64,000 nt of DNA, from contig CANMQI010000020.1 of the NCBI GenBank assembly GCA_947499955.1, positions 35,360 through 99,359 of the forward strand, given 5' to 3'. This DNA is from an uncultured Granulosicoccus sp. Its GTDB lineage: Bacteria; Pseudomonadota; Gammaproteobacteria; Granulosicoccales; Granulosicoccaceae. Made by a program: the position numbers and the translations under genes. The notes under the pieces were generated by a model. That model was not told the DNA's origin, made no database searches, and saw only the letters and a program-made list of their open reading frames with translations. Each line of letters starts with the position of its first letter. The stretch's first letter is position 1. This document shows, piece by piece, positions 28,620-37,028 of the stretch.

Positions 28620-30198
28620 TGGCCTGGCCTCCATGTGGCGGGTAAGTGATCTTTCTGGCGTCAGGCTTGCGGTCCAGACGAAGCTCCTGCTGCAGATGCA
28701 CCACGACGGGATGACCCGGCGGCACATAGACCGCCTCGAAGACCTCACCCAATCGCTCGCTGGCGTAGTCGTTGAACACGTCGATACCACCGACAAGCGC
28801 CGAGGCCCCGGCAAATCGGGCGGCATCCCCCGTGAAGTTTTCGATGACGGCGACCCCGGAGCCGTCAACGACCGAGGCTCTTTCGATCTCCTGTTCACGC
28901 AAGGCACGGGCATACCCTTGCGCCCCGGCCAGAAAGGCATTGGCCGCGAGCCATTTGGGCGCATCGGTGACAAACTGCCCGGGGACGCAGTTGCCTCGGG
29001 GGTCCGTGATATAGCCCAGCCGATTTCTGGGATAGGCGTCATTCTCCGGACGTGATCCGGGTTCGCCGATATAGGCGGGCACGACGGTGCCATCGCTGAA
29101 CAGGAAGCTGGCTGCTGTAATCGTTCCACGCACGCACGAGAGCAGCCGATCACCGACTGCGTAGCCTTCGAAGAACATCCCCTGAATCTCGTCCGGCAGA
29201 TTCTGCCCGTTGGCGGCAACGTTGTCCCGGCCCAGGACCAGCTTGAATTCATAGGGGTTGGTGATCTCGTCCTCGTCCAGATAGACGCGCCCGACCAGTG
29301 CTGTCAGTGCCGATGAATCAAAGCCGATCGATAGATCCGGTAGCGTGTAGACAGGCACTGTCGTCGGCTCGGGCGCAAGCATTGCCGCAAGTCTGCGGCT
29401 CTCACTGTTCTGCACGGCCTGCCGCTCCGCCTCGACAAGGCTGGCACGCACATTGGGATTGACCCGGCCGGCAACCCCGCCCTGCCCTGCCCCGCCCGCG
29501 TTGACGGCACCGGCATTCGTACTCGTCAGAAGACCCCCGGCTGTCTTGAGCTGGCTGACGCCTGCAGCCACCGGGTTGCCCGCAGACTTGCTCTCGCCGT
29601 CGGTGCCTGCGATCGAGAAGGCGGATTCATCCAGCGGGGCCAGCCAGACGATGTCATTCAAGGCGGTTGCGGCGATGCGCTCACCCGACTCGAATGACGG
29701 CTCTTCGGCCTCATCGCCTATCGGCAACTGCAGGCTGATCTGCTCCTGCTTGACGACACGCGTTTCGACCTCCTGCAATCGTGTCAGCAAGGCGCTCGTG
29801 AGTTCTTCGATCCGGGCAGAAAGTTCGGCATTCCGAGCCTTCTGGCTCTCCAGCTCCTGAGCCGCCAGGTCTCTGAGCGCCGCCTGCTGCGCCTCGCGCT
29901 CCTCGCTCGAACGCTTGACTTCGTCCTGCAAGGCCTCGCTGGCGGCCAGCGTCTGCTCCACACGCTCGTTCACGGTGTCCTCGACAATCTGCATCTGGCC
30001 TCGCATGGCCTCGATCGTGTTGCTGGTCGAATCAGCCTCGGCTTCGGACGGCACCGGTGCGCCGGCGAGCTCGGGGCCCACCTCGCCAAACTGAAACTCC
30101 CGATCCCGACTGATATACCAAGACAGGCTGGTCACGCCCAGAATGGTCAGTATCACGCCGGTGGGTAACAGGAGATTGCTTCGGGTTCGCTGGGACAT
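28603..30198 (-). CDS. TraB/VirB10-like transfer protein (TIGR03752, PFL_4705 family)
   Basis: 531 residues. One N-terminal membrane span (L-L-P-T-G-V-I-L-T-I-L-G-V-T) is followed by a long coiled coil (~65-150, rich in E/Q/R/A: E-L-E-S-Q-K-A-R-N-A-E-L-S-A-R-I) and a C-terminal beta-rich domain (R-V-Y-L-D-E-D-E-I-T-N-P-Y-E-F-K). VirB10-like proteins span the periplasm and connect inner and outer membrane parts of the channel. It sits 9 bases after the VirB9-like gene. Confidence 0.88.
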   Translation of the reverse strand: MSQRTRSNLLLPTGVILTILGVTSLSWYISRDREFQFGEVGPELAGAPVPSEAEADSTSNTIEAMRGQMQIVEDTVNERVEQTLAASEALQDEVKRSSEEREAQQAALRDLAAQELESQKARNAELSARIEELTSALLTRLQEVETRVVKQEQISLQLPIGDEAEEPSFESGERIAATALNDIVWLAPLDESAFSIAGTDGESKSAGNPVAAGVSQLKTAGGLLTSTNAGAVNAGGAGQGGVAGRVNPNVRASLVEAERQAVQNSESRRLAAMLAPEPTTVPVYTLPDLSIGFDSSALTALVGRVYLDEDEITNPYEFKLVLGRDNVAANGQNLPDEIQGMFFEGYAVGDRLLSCVRGTITAASFLFSDGTVVPAYIGEPGSRPENDAYPRNRLGYITDPRGNCVPGQFVTDAPKWLAANAFLAGAQGYARALREQEIERASVVDGSGVAVIENFTGDAARFAGASALVGGIDVFNDYASERLGEVFEAVYVPPGHPVVVHLQQELRLDRKPDARKITYPPHGGQANAYLD

Positions 30199-30207
30199 GG
30201 GGATTCC

Positions 30208-31122
30208 TCAACGCGGGTAGTAGGAAATGGCATCAGCCCAGGACACACGGGAGATGATGACCAGTGCAGTCTCGTCACCTGGCATGCCGTAGGGTGCCAG
30301 CACGCTGTGGTAGGGCGTACTGGCTATCTCGTGTCGGGAATGACGCCGCAGGGTTGGATCCAGGGAAACCTCGAACGAGCCTTTGTTCTGTACAGCCAGC
30401 ACGGTGAGGTATAGCCCATCGGGTGTGCGCCATTCCTTCCACTGCACAGCCTCGACCAGGGCCCCGGGCACCAGGTCCTGTACAACCATCGGCTGTTTGA
30501 CGCTCAGCTCGGTCAATCCTGGCAAATGCTGTATCAGCCGATCGGGGGAGTAGACTCGCTGCATGGCGTAGCGGGCAAGCTCGATACGGGTGTAGCGAAT
30601 ACCGTCCTGCCCTGGCGCATCGGGCGTAGGCCGCAGGGTCGGGGTTGTAGATTTCGCCTCTACCGCAGCATCGGCGAGCCGCGCATCAGTGATCATCACT
30701 CGCGCCGGCAGACTCTCATCCGTGGAACGAATATCCATGAGAATGATGGCCCCTGTCTCGGGCGACAGAAACGTGAAACGTTCGAAATCAAAGGGTGAAG
30801 CGGGCGTCAGGTAGAACGTATCCCCGATGACCCGGGGTTGATCGAGCATGCCGATCATGGACGATGGAAAGCCGGGCTCCACGGCCCATGGAAAACGCAA
30901 CACACTCTCCTCGCCGTTCTGGATCGTCAGTGTCAGCGGCACATCCAGATAGTGCATCGTCTTCCAGCCGAGGGGCGGTTGGGTGTTCCGGTGCTCAGTC
31001 GACGCCTCCCCGGCCGGGCCGACCTCTTGCGCCTGTGTCTGCAGAGGCACGCACATCGCCAACCCGGCACAGAGGCAGAGCGACGGGAGGGCTGTTTTAC
31101 TGATACGTCGTGTCAGGCTCAT
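30208..31122 (-). CDS. TraK/VirB9-like transfer protein (TIGR03749, PFL_4704 family)
   Basis: 304 residues with a signal peptide (L-C-L-C-A-G-L-A-M-C-V-P-L-Q-T-Q-A-Q). The mature part opens with L-D-V-P-L-T-L-T-I-Q-N-G-E-E and is strand-rich. The C-terminus has S-V-L-A-P-Y-G-M-P-G-D-E-T-A. This is the secretin-like or VirB9-like periplasmic component that builds the outer core with the lipoprotein and VirB10-like protein. The gene order TIGR03746-TIGR03749-TIGR03752-TIGR03751 is as in PFGI-1-class elements. Confidence 0.85.
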   Translation of the reverse strand: MSLTRRISKTALPSLCLCAGLAMCVPLQTQAQEVGPAGEASTEHRNTQPPLGWKTMHYLDVPLTLTIQNGEESVLRFPWAVEPGFPSSMIGMLDQPRVIGDTFYLTPASPFDFERFTFLSPETGAIILMDIRSTDESLPARVMITDARLADAAVEAKSTTPTLRPTPDAPGQDGIRYTRIELARYAMQRVYSPDRLIQHLPGLTELSVKQPMVVQDLVPGALVEAVQWKEWRTPDGLYLTVLAVQNKGSFEVSLDPTLRRHSRHEIASTPYHSVLAPYGMPGDETALVIISRVSWADAISYYPR

Positions 31123-31160
31123 GGCTACATCCAGGGGGGCGGAAGCGATTGTCGGTGGCG

Positions 31161-31820
31161 TCAGTTCGAGATCTCGATGCCTTGTTCAAGCTCCTCATTC
31201 GAGAGTGTTCTGGGTTCAAGACCGGTCTGATAGCCGTCGATCGCCAGACCCCAGGCGTTTTTCTCCGGGCTGATGTTCAACCGGACCACGCGCAGCGGAT
31301 ACCGGACCGTGGTGCGTTTGGCTTCCACCCGGCCGGTACGCTCGACGATTTCCAGATCCAGCCAGACGAGCCAGGAGTCATCCTCGTAGGAGACGACATA
31401 CTCGGGCCGGTAGACCTCGAACCCGGGACGCTCGAGAACGTAGCGGGATCGGTTGCGTAGCTCGCCACGGGTTTGCTTCGAGTTCAGCTCGTCAATGAGC
31501 TGCTCCTTGTATTCCTGCGTGAAGCGATACTCGAGTTCCTTGATCCGCTTGCCATAGTCGATCTCGCCATTGTCCTCCCAGCGATACAGGGCTCGCAGGG
31601 TTGCATTGACATACTGGTAGACGTTGGCCGCATGAATTTCGCCTGGCCTGACGACGGCGCCGCTGCGCAGATCCGGCGGGATGTGCAGGCGTTGATACCG
31701 GGGCACGCTCTTCCAGCCGACCATGGCAAAGAAACAGAGACAGACCAGGGCCACGATGACGACGTACAGCGAGGTGATATGCGCTCTTTGCGCATCGATG
31801 ATATGGGGTGTGCGAGCCAT
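31161..31820 (-). CDS. VirB8/TraE-like transfer protein (TIGR03746, PFL_4703 family)
   Basis: 219 residues from the ATG at 31820 (8 bases after the preceding stop). One membrane span near residues 17-35 (Y-V-V-I-V-A-L-V-C-L-C-F-F-A-M-V-G-W) is followed by I-P-P-D-L-R-S-G and V-Y-Q-Y-V-N-A-T-L-R-A-L-Y-R-W, a family signature, and a periplasmic alpha/beta domain. VirB8-like proteins nucleate channel assembly. Confidence 0.87.
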   Translation of the reverse strand: MARTPHIIDAQRAHITSLYVVIVALVCLCFFAMVGWKSVPRYQRLHIPPDLRSGAVVRPGEIHAANVYQYVNATLRALYRWEDNGEIDYGKRIKELEYRFTQEYKEQLIDELNSKQTRGELRNRSRYVLERPGFEVYRPEYVVSYEDDSWLVWLDLEIVERTGRVEAKRTTVRYPLRVVRLNISPEKNAWGLAIDGYQTGLEPRTLSNEELEQGIEISN

Positions 31821-31827
31821 CTGTCGG

Positions 31828-32271
31828 TTATCCCTCGGTATCCAGATCGATGTGATGGAACGGGGACCGGTCCTCGCGAGGCAGTCGATCAAGCAGCTGA
31901 TCTTTCAGGCGCACCCGCTGTCGGGAGCGACTGGCCGAGAACGGGCCTGCGCCCACAACAAAGCGACAGGGCATGAGCCCCATCCGGTCAAGCGACAGGG
32001 CTGCCAATTGCCCCAGTGCGCCAGGTGGTCGGTTGTTGCGCGCCCGGCGCACCGCAAACGCTGTGAGGAACAGACCGATGAAGGTGTTCAGCAGAACCGG
32101 GGCGATGACCAGAATGCCCCAGCGGGACACAAAGGCCAGGATGCCCAGGAACAGTGACCAGAACATCAACCACAGTACGGTGATGCTGATCAGTTCGCTT
32201 GCCGTACACCCGCTGAACACAGCCGAGTGAAAGGTAAGCTGATCGGGCAGTACGTAGCGTTCATCATCCAT
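31828..32271 (-). CDS. TraL-like membrane protein (TIGR03750 family)
   Basis: 147 residues with two adjacent membrane spans (~30-75: L-I-S-I-T-V-L-W-L-M-F-W-S-L-F and L-V-I-A-P-V-L-L-N-T-F-I-G-L). A basic C-terminal tail carries A-S-R-S-R-Q-R-V. The opening L-P-D-Q-L-T-F is usual for the family. In F-like systems TraL is an inner-membrane pilus-assembly factor. Eight bases separate it from the VirB8-like gene. Confidence 0.83.
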   Translation of the reverse strand: MDDERYVLPDQLTFHSAVFSGCTASELISITVLWLMFWSLFLGILAFVSRWGILVIAPVLLNTFIGLFLTAFAVRRARNNRPPGALGQLAALSLDRMGLMPCRFVVGAGPFSASRSRQRVRLKDQLLDRLPREDRSPFHHIDLDTEG

Positions 32272-32349
32272 AACCGAAAGTTCCCCGGTGAAGCTGCGCT
32301 GTTCAGAGAGGTTCCGGCAGCGCAGCTGATGTCTCAGGACAGCCGCCCG

Positions 32350-32736
32350 TCAGCTGGCGGAAATAGACGCGGTTTGCGTCAGACCAAAAGCGACAAAGGC
32401 AACGCCGATCAGTACCAGGGCTGCCGCCATGACGAACATCAGCAGCAGATCACCCGCCGTCGAACGTCCCCGTGCAATGGCCACGGCTGATCCGATGAAC
32501 ATGCTCAGTCCCACGACAACCAGCAAGGCACCAATGACATTGAAGATCAGTGTGATGGAGTCCGTGGCCACCGTGCCGATATCACCCAGAGGGTCCGGTC
32601 CTGTATTTTCCTGCGCAAAGGCACCGCAGGCCACGAACAGAAAGCAGGATCCGGGAACAAGGGTGAGATACGACAATCCGGACTGTGTTCTGGAGATTGC
32701 GTTGTGCAACTTTGTGACGGCTGATAGTACATTCAT
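32350..32736 (-). CDS. Pilin-like membrane protein (TIGR03745 family)
   Basis: 128 residues. A long N-terminal signal ends near G-A-F-A-Q-E. Two hydrophobic helices follow (I-F-N-V-I-G-A-L-L-V-V-V-G-L and L-L-L-M-F-V-M-A-A-A-L-V-L-I) with a short charged loop (A-R-G-R-S-T). This is VirB2/TraA-like topology, fitting a pilin or a pilus-tip component. The order RAQPRD, TIGR03758-like, TIGR03745-like, TIGR03750 agrees with known elements. Confidence 0.75.
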   Translation of the reverse strand: MNVLSAVTKLHNAISRTQSGLSYLTLVPGSCFLFVACGAFAQENTGPDPLGDIGTVATDSITLIFNVIGALLVVVGLSMFIGSAVAIARGRSTAGDLLLMFVMAAALVLIGVAFVAFGLTQTASISAS

Positions 32737-32749
32737 GGGTAGAATTTCC

Positions 32750-33094
32750 TTATGCCAGAGTTGTAATAAGCACTGTCAGGAGAACGGGCAGGAGAGCCCC
32801 TCTGATGACAGCGCCTCCAAGACTCGCCGAGTCGCCATCACTGGCACTCATGGCTCGGGCCTCGGAAATAATCCCCCATACGGCCCAGAAGAACGCCAGC
32901 GCCAAACACGTGGGTTTGAGGAGCGTTCCGATCTGGCCGATCGCGGTGAATCCGGAACCCGTCACGAACGCCTCAGACACGGTGTCTGCCAGCACGTCAT
33001 GAACGGGAATCAGGTAAGTCAGGACGCCGGTCAGAGCACAGCTTGCTCGGCGTCCCGAAGGAGTCTGTGGCTGGTGGTGGTAATGATCAGGCAT
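32750..33094 (-). CDS. Second pilin-like small membrane protein (TIGR03758-position)
   Basis: 114 residues. Two hydrophobic helices (L-A-L-A-F-F-W-A-V-W-G-I-I and A-L-L-P-V-L-L-T-V-L-I-T-T) surround a short polar loop. A hydrophobic N-terminal stretch may be a signal. It starts 6 bases before the RAQPRD stop (33101) and is 13 bases from the next gene. Position and topology suggest the TIGR03758 (PFL_4701) slot, although it is longer than the usual ~70 residues. Confidence 0.65.
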   Translation of the reverse strand: MPDHYHHQPQTPSGRRASCALTGVLTYLIPVHDVLADTVSEAFVTGSGFTAIGQIGTLLKPTCLALAFFWAVWGIISEARAMSASDGDSASLGGAVIRGALLPVLLTVLITTLA

Positions 33095-33100
33095 CGTGTC

Positions 33101-33436
33101 TCATTCCTCCGCGTGTTCACGCTCGGCCGAGCCTGTGAGCACATCCATGCGCCAGGCCCGTCCGGGCTCTGATTCCACTTCCCGCAGGTAGTAGCGTATG
33201 GAGTCCTCGATCTCGTTCAGCCGCAGTCGCAGATTATCGAAGCGGTAGCGTGTCCCCGCCCGGGAGGTGCCCCTGCTGCGGCCCTCGATGCGGCGAACGG
33301 CCTCGGACAAGCGGTCAAGATCGCGAGCGATGGCGGCAAGGGCTTCGCGCTCGGCAATGCTGTCAGCCACAGCCGACACGGTTGCGAAGCAGGACATCGC
33401 GATGACAAGACAGGTGCCTGCCAGATATCGGGTCAT
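33101..33436 (-). CDS. RAQPRD-family integrative element protein
   Basis: 111 residues from the ATG at 33436, overlapping the transglycosylase stop (ATGA). A signal peptide ends near V-S-A-V-A-D-S. The mature protein is helical with R-Y-R-F-D-N-L-R-L-R-L-N-E-I, the equivalent of the RAQPRD-family core (R-Y-x-F-D). It is a small periplasmic protein of unknown function found at this operon position in PFGI-1-like ICEs. Confidence 0.8.
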   Translation of the reverse strand: MTRYLAGTCLVIAMSCFATVSAVADSIAEREALAAIARDLDRLSEAVRRIEGRSRGTSRAGTRYRFDNLRLRLNEIEDSIRYYLREVESEPGRAWRMDVLTGSAEREHAEE

Positions 33437-34068
33437 TCCAGTGCCTCCCACAGAGCGTATACGCTCTCGCTGTAGCGTCTGGCTCGCGCCTGTTGTGCCT
33501 TGCTGTCTCCTCCGGAGTGATACCGACCTACGGCACACCACCAGTCGGGCGTGCCCGTCGAGGCGTAGCAGAAGTTGAATTCCCGTTTGAGCACCCGGGT
33601 CGCCGCGAGAAGGTTGACCATGGGATCCAGCGCGTCTTCGATGGATGCGAATAGATGACCGTTCCAGTGCAGATTCACCTGTCCGATGCCCACATCGATA
33701 CTGCGTACGCCTTCTGCACGAGCTTTCTCCATGGCATCCAGTGCCGCCTGCCGGCAATCGAAGAAATGTCCCTGTTGCCTGATATTCAGGGTCCATGGCC
33801 ACGGTCGATCGCTCCCCGGGCGTCTGGATTCCTGCAATCCGATAGCGTAGAGAATCTTGTAGGGCACGTCCTGGATCATCCCGACGTGGCGATAGAGAAG
33901 AGGAACGGCTTCATCCGCGTTGCCCATCAGCACGCTGGGATCCTGCCCGATACCGGTCGTGACGCCACAGCCCCCCTGCCCTTCTCCGCTGTCCGCGAAG
34001 AGTCCGCTGGACAGGACCAGTGCTCCGAGGAGAACGATCAACCGTCTTGTTGGTGAGTGCAAAGACAT
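33433..34068 (-). CDS. Periplasmic lytic transglycosylase (SLT-type)
   Basis: 211 residues from the ATG at 34068. A signal peptide (L-I-V-L-L-G-A-L-V-L-S-S-G-L-F-A) is followed by an SLT domain: catalytic Glu in I-G-L-Q-E-S-R, then D-V-G-I-G-Q-V-N-L-H-W-N, L-A-A-T-R-V-L and V-G-R-Y-H-S-G. These enzymes open the peptidoglycan locally for channel assembly (VirB1-like). The gene lies between TIGR03759 and RAQPRD in the transfer operon. Confidence 0.9.
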   Translation of the reverse strand: MSLHSPTRRLIVLLGALVLSSGLFADSGEGQGGCGVTTGIGQDPSVLMGNADEAVPLLYRHVGMIQDVPYKILYAIGLQESRRPGSDRPWPWTLNIRQQGHFFDCRQAALDAMEKARAEGVRSIDVGIGQVNLHWNGHLFASIEDALDPMVNLLAATRVLKREFNFCYASTGTPDWWCAVGRYHSGGDSKAQQARARRYSESVYALWEALE

Positions 34069-34072
34069 AGGC

Positions 34073-34891
34073 TCAATCAATTGCCTGGCCGTTGAGGTCT
34101 GTCACCAGAGGTGCCGCTCGGCCTGCTCGGATTTGCGCGAACGCCGGCGCCTTGCTCTCGAACGAGAGGTGGATGGGTTTGTCCGGGCCCACCTCTTCCC
34201 GACGCAGGTCATGATCAGCGGCCCAGCGATAGACTGTATCGCGGCTGTCGCTGGTGTCTTTCAGATCCGTGAAAACCACCTGAATCGTGCCGATCCGGTT
34301 GAGCGCCTGTTTGGAGCGCAACCGCTGAAACTGCTGTGTGCACGGTGCCTCACACGGTGTCGGTACAAAGAACAGGGCATCGATGGCCGCCGGTCTGGAT
34401 CCCGTTGTGGACGGCAAATCAGCGGCACCGGGCAGTCGCAGTCCCATGGCACGGACCCGCTCGCCGATGATCTCGGAATTGCCTGTCAGCTCGGCTTCGC
34501 GTACCGCCCGGGGTTGCATGACTGACTCCAGGGCAATGACCCACTCCAGCGCTCTGGCATGGTTGTCGTTTGCCGCATCGGCATACATTCTTGCGTATCG
34601 ATCACGCTCTGCTGCTGTCCGGGCAAACTTGCCGAGAACCTCGTACGGCGTCATGACCGCCCCGGGCTGGGTGAATGGTTTGTCGATCTCGCTCAATTGC
34701 TCGTATCGGAGGACCTCTTCGACCGTCAGCCCCCAGCGCTCGGCAACCTTCCGGGCGCTGAATGTCGGGTCGCTGAACAGGTTCGTGGAGGACTCATTCG
34801 AAGCCTGGCCCTGCACGACAGCATCCTGTGCGTGGACAGCCGCCCGGCAGATCATCACGCCCACCATGATGGCCAGTAGTCCGGGTTTCAT
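34073..34891 (-). CDS. Integrating conjugative element protein, TIGR03759 (PFL_4693) family
   Basis: 272 residues from the ATG at 34891, which overlaps the upstream lipoprotein gene by 4 bases. After a signal peptide comes the family core, A-E-R-W-G-L-T-V-E-E-V-L-R-Y and T-P-Y-E-V-L-G-K-F-A-R, and a C-terminal segment with paired Cys (F-F-V-P-T-P-C-E-A-P-C) resembling a thioredoxin-like fold. It is periplasmic and may help disulfide handling of the Cys-rich TraU-like and TIGR03755 proteins; that last point is inference. Confidence 0.83.
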   Translation of the reverse strand: MKPGLLAIMVGVMICRAAVHAQDAVVQGQASNESSTNLFSDPTFSARKVAERWGLTVEEVLRYEQLSEIDKPFTQPGAVMTPYEVLGKFARTAAERDRYARMYADAANDNHARALEWVIALESVMQPRAVREAELTGNSEIIGERVRAMGLRLPGAADLPSTTGSRPAAIDALFFVPTPCEAPCTQQFQRLRSKQALNRIGTIQVVFTDLKDTSDSRDTVYRWAADHDLRREEVGPDKPIHLSFESKAPAFAQIRAGRAAPLVTDLNGQAID

Positions 34892-35169
34892 GGTGTCTCC
34901 GCAGCCAGTCGGCAGGGTTTGCCATCCCAGCGAATATAAAGTTGCTCCACCCCCTGGTAGACGCCATGGAGCGACAGATCTCGTTGCAGGGTTCTGGGGC
35001 TGGCACACGACTCGTAGCGCACTGTGGATGTCGAGCTGGCCCCCGTGTGTTCATTGCCCGGCCGTTGTACAGGGAGAGCACAGCCTGCCAGGCTCAGGAT
35101 GCTTCCTGCCACAAGCAGACTCAGGCCCGCCCGGCTTGTCCCACAGCGATGGACTGTTTGAACCGTCAT
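34888..35169 (-). CDS. Small lipoprotein of the T4SS operon
   Basis: 93 residues with a lipobox L-S-L-A-G-C (residues ~25-30) and a short mature part carrying two Cys and I-R-W-D-G-K-P-C. Both ends overlap neighbours by 4 bases, so it is translated with the operon. No family was recognised. It could assist outer-membrane core assembly. Confidence 0.7.
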   Translation of the reverse strand: MTVQTVHRCGTSRAGLSLLVAGSILSLAGCALPVQRPGNEHTGASSTSTVRYESCASPRTLQRDLSLHGVYQGVEQLYIRWDGKPCRLAAETP

Positions 35170-36293
35170 GGATGGGAGTTCAAGGTGGTGGTGGCCAGGC
35201 GAGTCAGTGCCACGTCACTGCTGCCCGTGGGTGGTGTGTCACTGGCGGCTCCGCACGCCGGTGTCTGTGTACGAATGGATTGTTCGGGTACACCGAGGCG
35301 AACCATGGCTGAGAGCAGTCTCGCCTGGCGCCGCTCGACAAGTTCCTCGTTATCGTCAACGCACGAGGTGATCGTGACGAGATGGGCGTCGTTCCTGAAC
35401 GCCTGGGCCACGCCCCGAAGCTGGGCCTCACGCGCGATGGCCTCTTCCCGGGACAGCGTAAGAGACTTCACCCGGGCGCTGACGACATCGCGATCAGGCT
35501 TTTCGACGGATGCGATGATCGCGCGGACACGATCCCCGAACGTGATGTTGGTTTTCACGATCGGGGCCGCGGCGAGTGAGGGCACGGTGACCCAGTCCGT
35601 TGTGGAGGTTGGGCGGCTCGGAACCGCCTGCCACCGGGTCGGTTGTACAGGCACCAGGGTGTCGCTCGGGTGAAGGCCGTTTCCGGGGGAAGGCTTGTCC
35701 GACCGGCTGTCTCCGCCGATAGTCCGATAGAGCGGCATGGGGTCGAAGGTGACGCGTCGCCGTACGTGGTCCACCACGGCGATAAAGCCCACGCCGGCCA
35801 GTGCGCGCAACACCTCGCTGGCACGCACATCGTGGAAGCGCCGCTGGATGGCCGGTAGTGGCGATTGCAGGAGCTCACCCAGTAATTCGGAGGTGTTGCT
35901 GCCCTCTTTCAGCAGCTCGTAGCCCAGAGGGGCCAATAGCGCCGTGGCAGCATCACCGATGGTGAGAATCTCGGGCTTCGGGAACGCGATCTGTATCACC
36001 GCATGCAGGGGATCAACCAGCTCGATGGGCACGGCGGTTTCCCGTTCGATCAGTGACAGTTCGCTTGCCGGTAGTCCCTCCCGGTGGGAATCATCTCGCA
36101 ACAGGGACTCGTCACGGCTCTGCTTGAGCGGGAACGTCTCCCCCCAGGCCGATCGAGCTGCTTCTGCAGGGAGGGTATCGGCGTTGGCGTTGGAACTGCA
36201 CATGACCGGGCTCAGGCTCAGGCCAACAGCCAGCAAATGCGCGTATGTCCAGTGCGGATCGATCATGGCCCCATACCGTGTGTCGATACTCAC
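35166..36293 (-). CDS. PilL N-terminal-like transfer protein (TIGR03748 family)
   Basis: 375 residues, first gene of the minus-strand T4SS operon. An N-terminal signal (A-H-L-L-A-V-G-L-S-L-S-P) lies before a domain with I-G-D-A-A-T-A-L-L-A-P-L-G-Y-E-L, L-L-Q-S-P-L-P-A-I-Q-R-R-F and V-R-A-S-E-V-L-R-A-L-A-G, as in the PilL N-domain. The C-terminal half is OmpA-like in pattern (Y-R-W-type motifs absent; R-D-V-V-S-A-R-V-K-S-L ... D-D-N-E-E-L-V-E-R-R-Q-A-R) and may bind peptidoglycan. An alternative start is the ATG at 36266. Confidence 0.75.
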   Translation of the reverse strand: MSIDTRYGAMIDPHWTYAHLLAVGLSLSPVMCSSNANADTLPAEAARSAWGETFPLKQSRDESLLRDDSHREGLPASELSLIERETAVPIELVDPLHAVIQIAFPKPEILTIGDAATALLAPLGYELLKEGSNTSELLGELLQSPLPAIQRRFHDVRASEVLRALAGVGFIAVVDHVRRRVTFDPMPLYRTIGGDSRSDKPSPGNGLHPSDTLVPVQPTRWQAVPSRPTSTTDWVTVPSLAAAPIVKTNITFGDRVRAIIASVEKPDRDVVSARVKSLTLSREEAIAREAQLRGVAQAFRNDAHLVTITSCVDDNEELVERRQARLLSAMVRLGVPEQSIRTQTPACGAASDTPPTGSSDVALTRLATTTLNSHP

Positions 36294-36605
36294 CGGACAC
36301 TACGCACAACGATTCTGCCCGTCTTCAGGAAACCCTTGATTAAAAACCGGTGGTTTTCCGCAAGCGCAGAATACGTGTCTTGCAGTCTATTTATGACTAA
36401 AATGCAATGTTATTGATGAACCACTTTCGGGGTCCCTGCGTGTCGGACGTGCCCGGGTCGAATTGCTTCTGCGCCAGCGTTCAGACTGGCGTTCCTGAGT
36501 CGACACGCCCCCTGCCTCAACAAACCATCAGCCAATAGCGCCGGGCTTAGTCACTGCGTGATCCTGGATGTTGGTGCTAGTGTCCAAGACGTGGAGATCC
36601 GATGT
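36294..36605. promoter_or_regulatory. Divergent intergenic region between the two transfer arms
   Basis: 312 bases separate the minus-strand T4SS operon from the plus-strand relaxase/partition arm, so promoters for both are expected here. The AT-richest part (36330-36420) contains the inverted repeat AAAACC-GGT-GGTTTT at ~36344-36358, a reasonable operator. No exact -35/-10 pairs were fixed and no ORF is supported. Confidence 0.45.
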
Positions 36606-37019
36606 ATGCACGAAAAAATCAACAGCGAATTCGAGCGACTTCAGTTTCCTGAAGGCTGGCGCCGCTACCTGCGGCGCCTGGTGATCAATTTTCAGTCCGG
36701 CTCGGAAGGCCTGCACGACGAGCTGATTGACCCGGAGGTCGAGATGCTCGAAACACTGCGCTCATTCCAGGTCGCTGACGAGCACGTGCTGAGACTGACA
36801 CTCCTGTCCCGGGCAATCGCCCGTTCGGAGTCGTTACGCATACGGGCCAGATACAAGCATGAGTTCTGGAATCCGCTGCAGGAGAGTCTCAACGAATTCC
36901 GGCTGCGACACGCACGGGAGGACGTGGTGCATTATATGGTTTCCACTCACAGCCATCCCTCCCCTGACATCGTGGAGTACCTGGTCAGGGACACGCTGCG
37001 TCAGGCCTCGGACAGCTAA
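36606..37019 (+). CDS. Unknown helical protein upstream of the relaxase
   Basis: 137 residues from the ATG at 36606 (GGAG nine bases upstream). It is rich in charged helices (E-F-E-R-L-Q-F-P-E-G-W-R-R-Y-L-R-R and L-S-R-A-I-A-R-S-E-S-L-R-I-R-A-R-Y). It ends 9 bases before the MobH relaxase gene, so an accessory role in DNA processing is possible. No family was recognised. Confidence 0.6.
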   Translation: MHEKINSEFERLQFPEGWRRYLRRLVINFQSGSEGLHDELIDPEVEMLETLRSFQVADEHVLRLTLLSRAIARSESLRIRARYKHEFWNPLQESLNEFRLRHAREDVVHYMVSTHSHPSPDIVEYLVRDTLRQASDS

Positions 37020-37028
37020 CCCGCAACG

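Noticed and set aside
34338..35312. 324-codon plus-strand ORF over the T4SS operon
   Set aside because: It is antisense to three well-supported overlapping transfer genes and has no family features.
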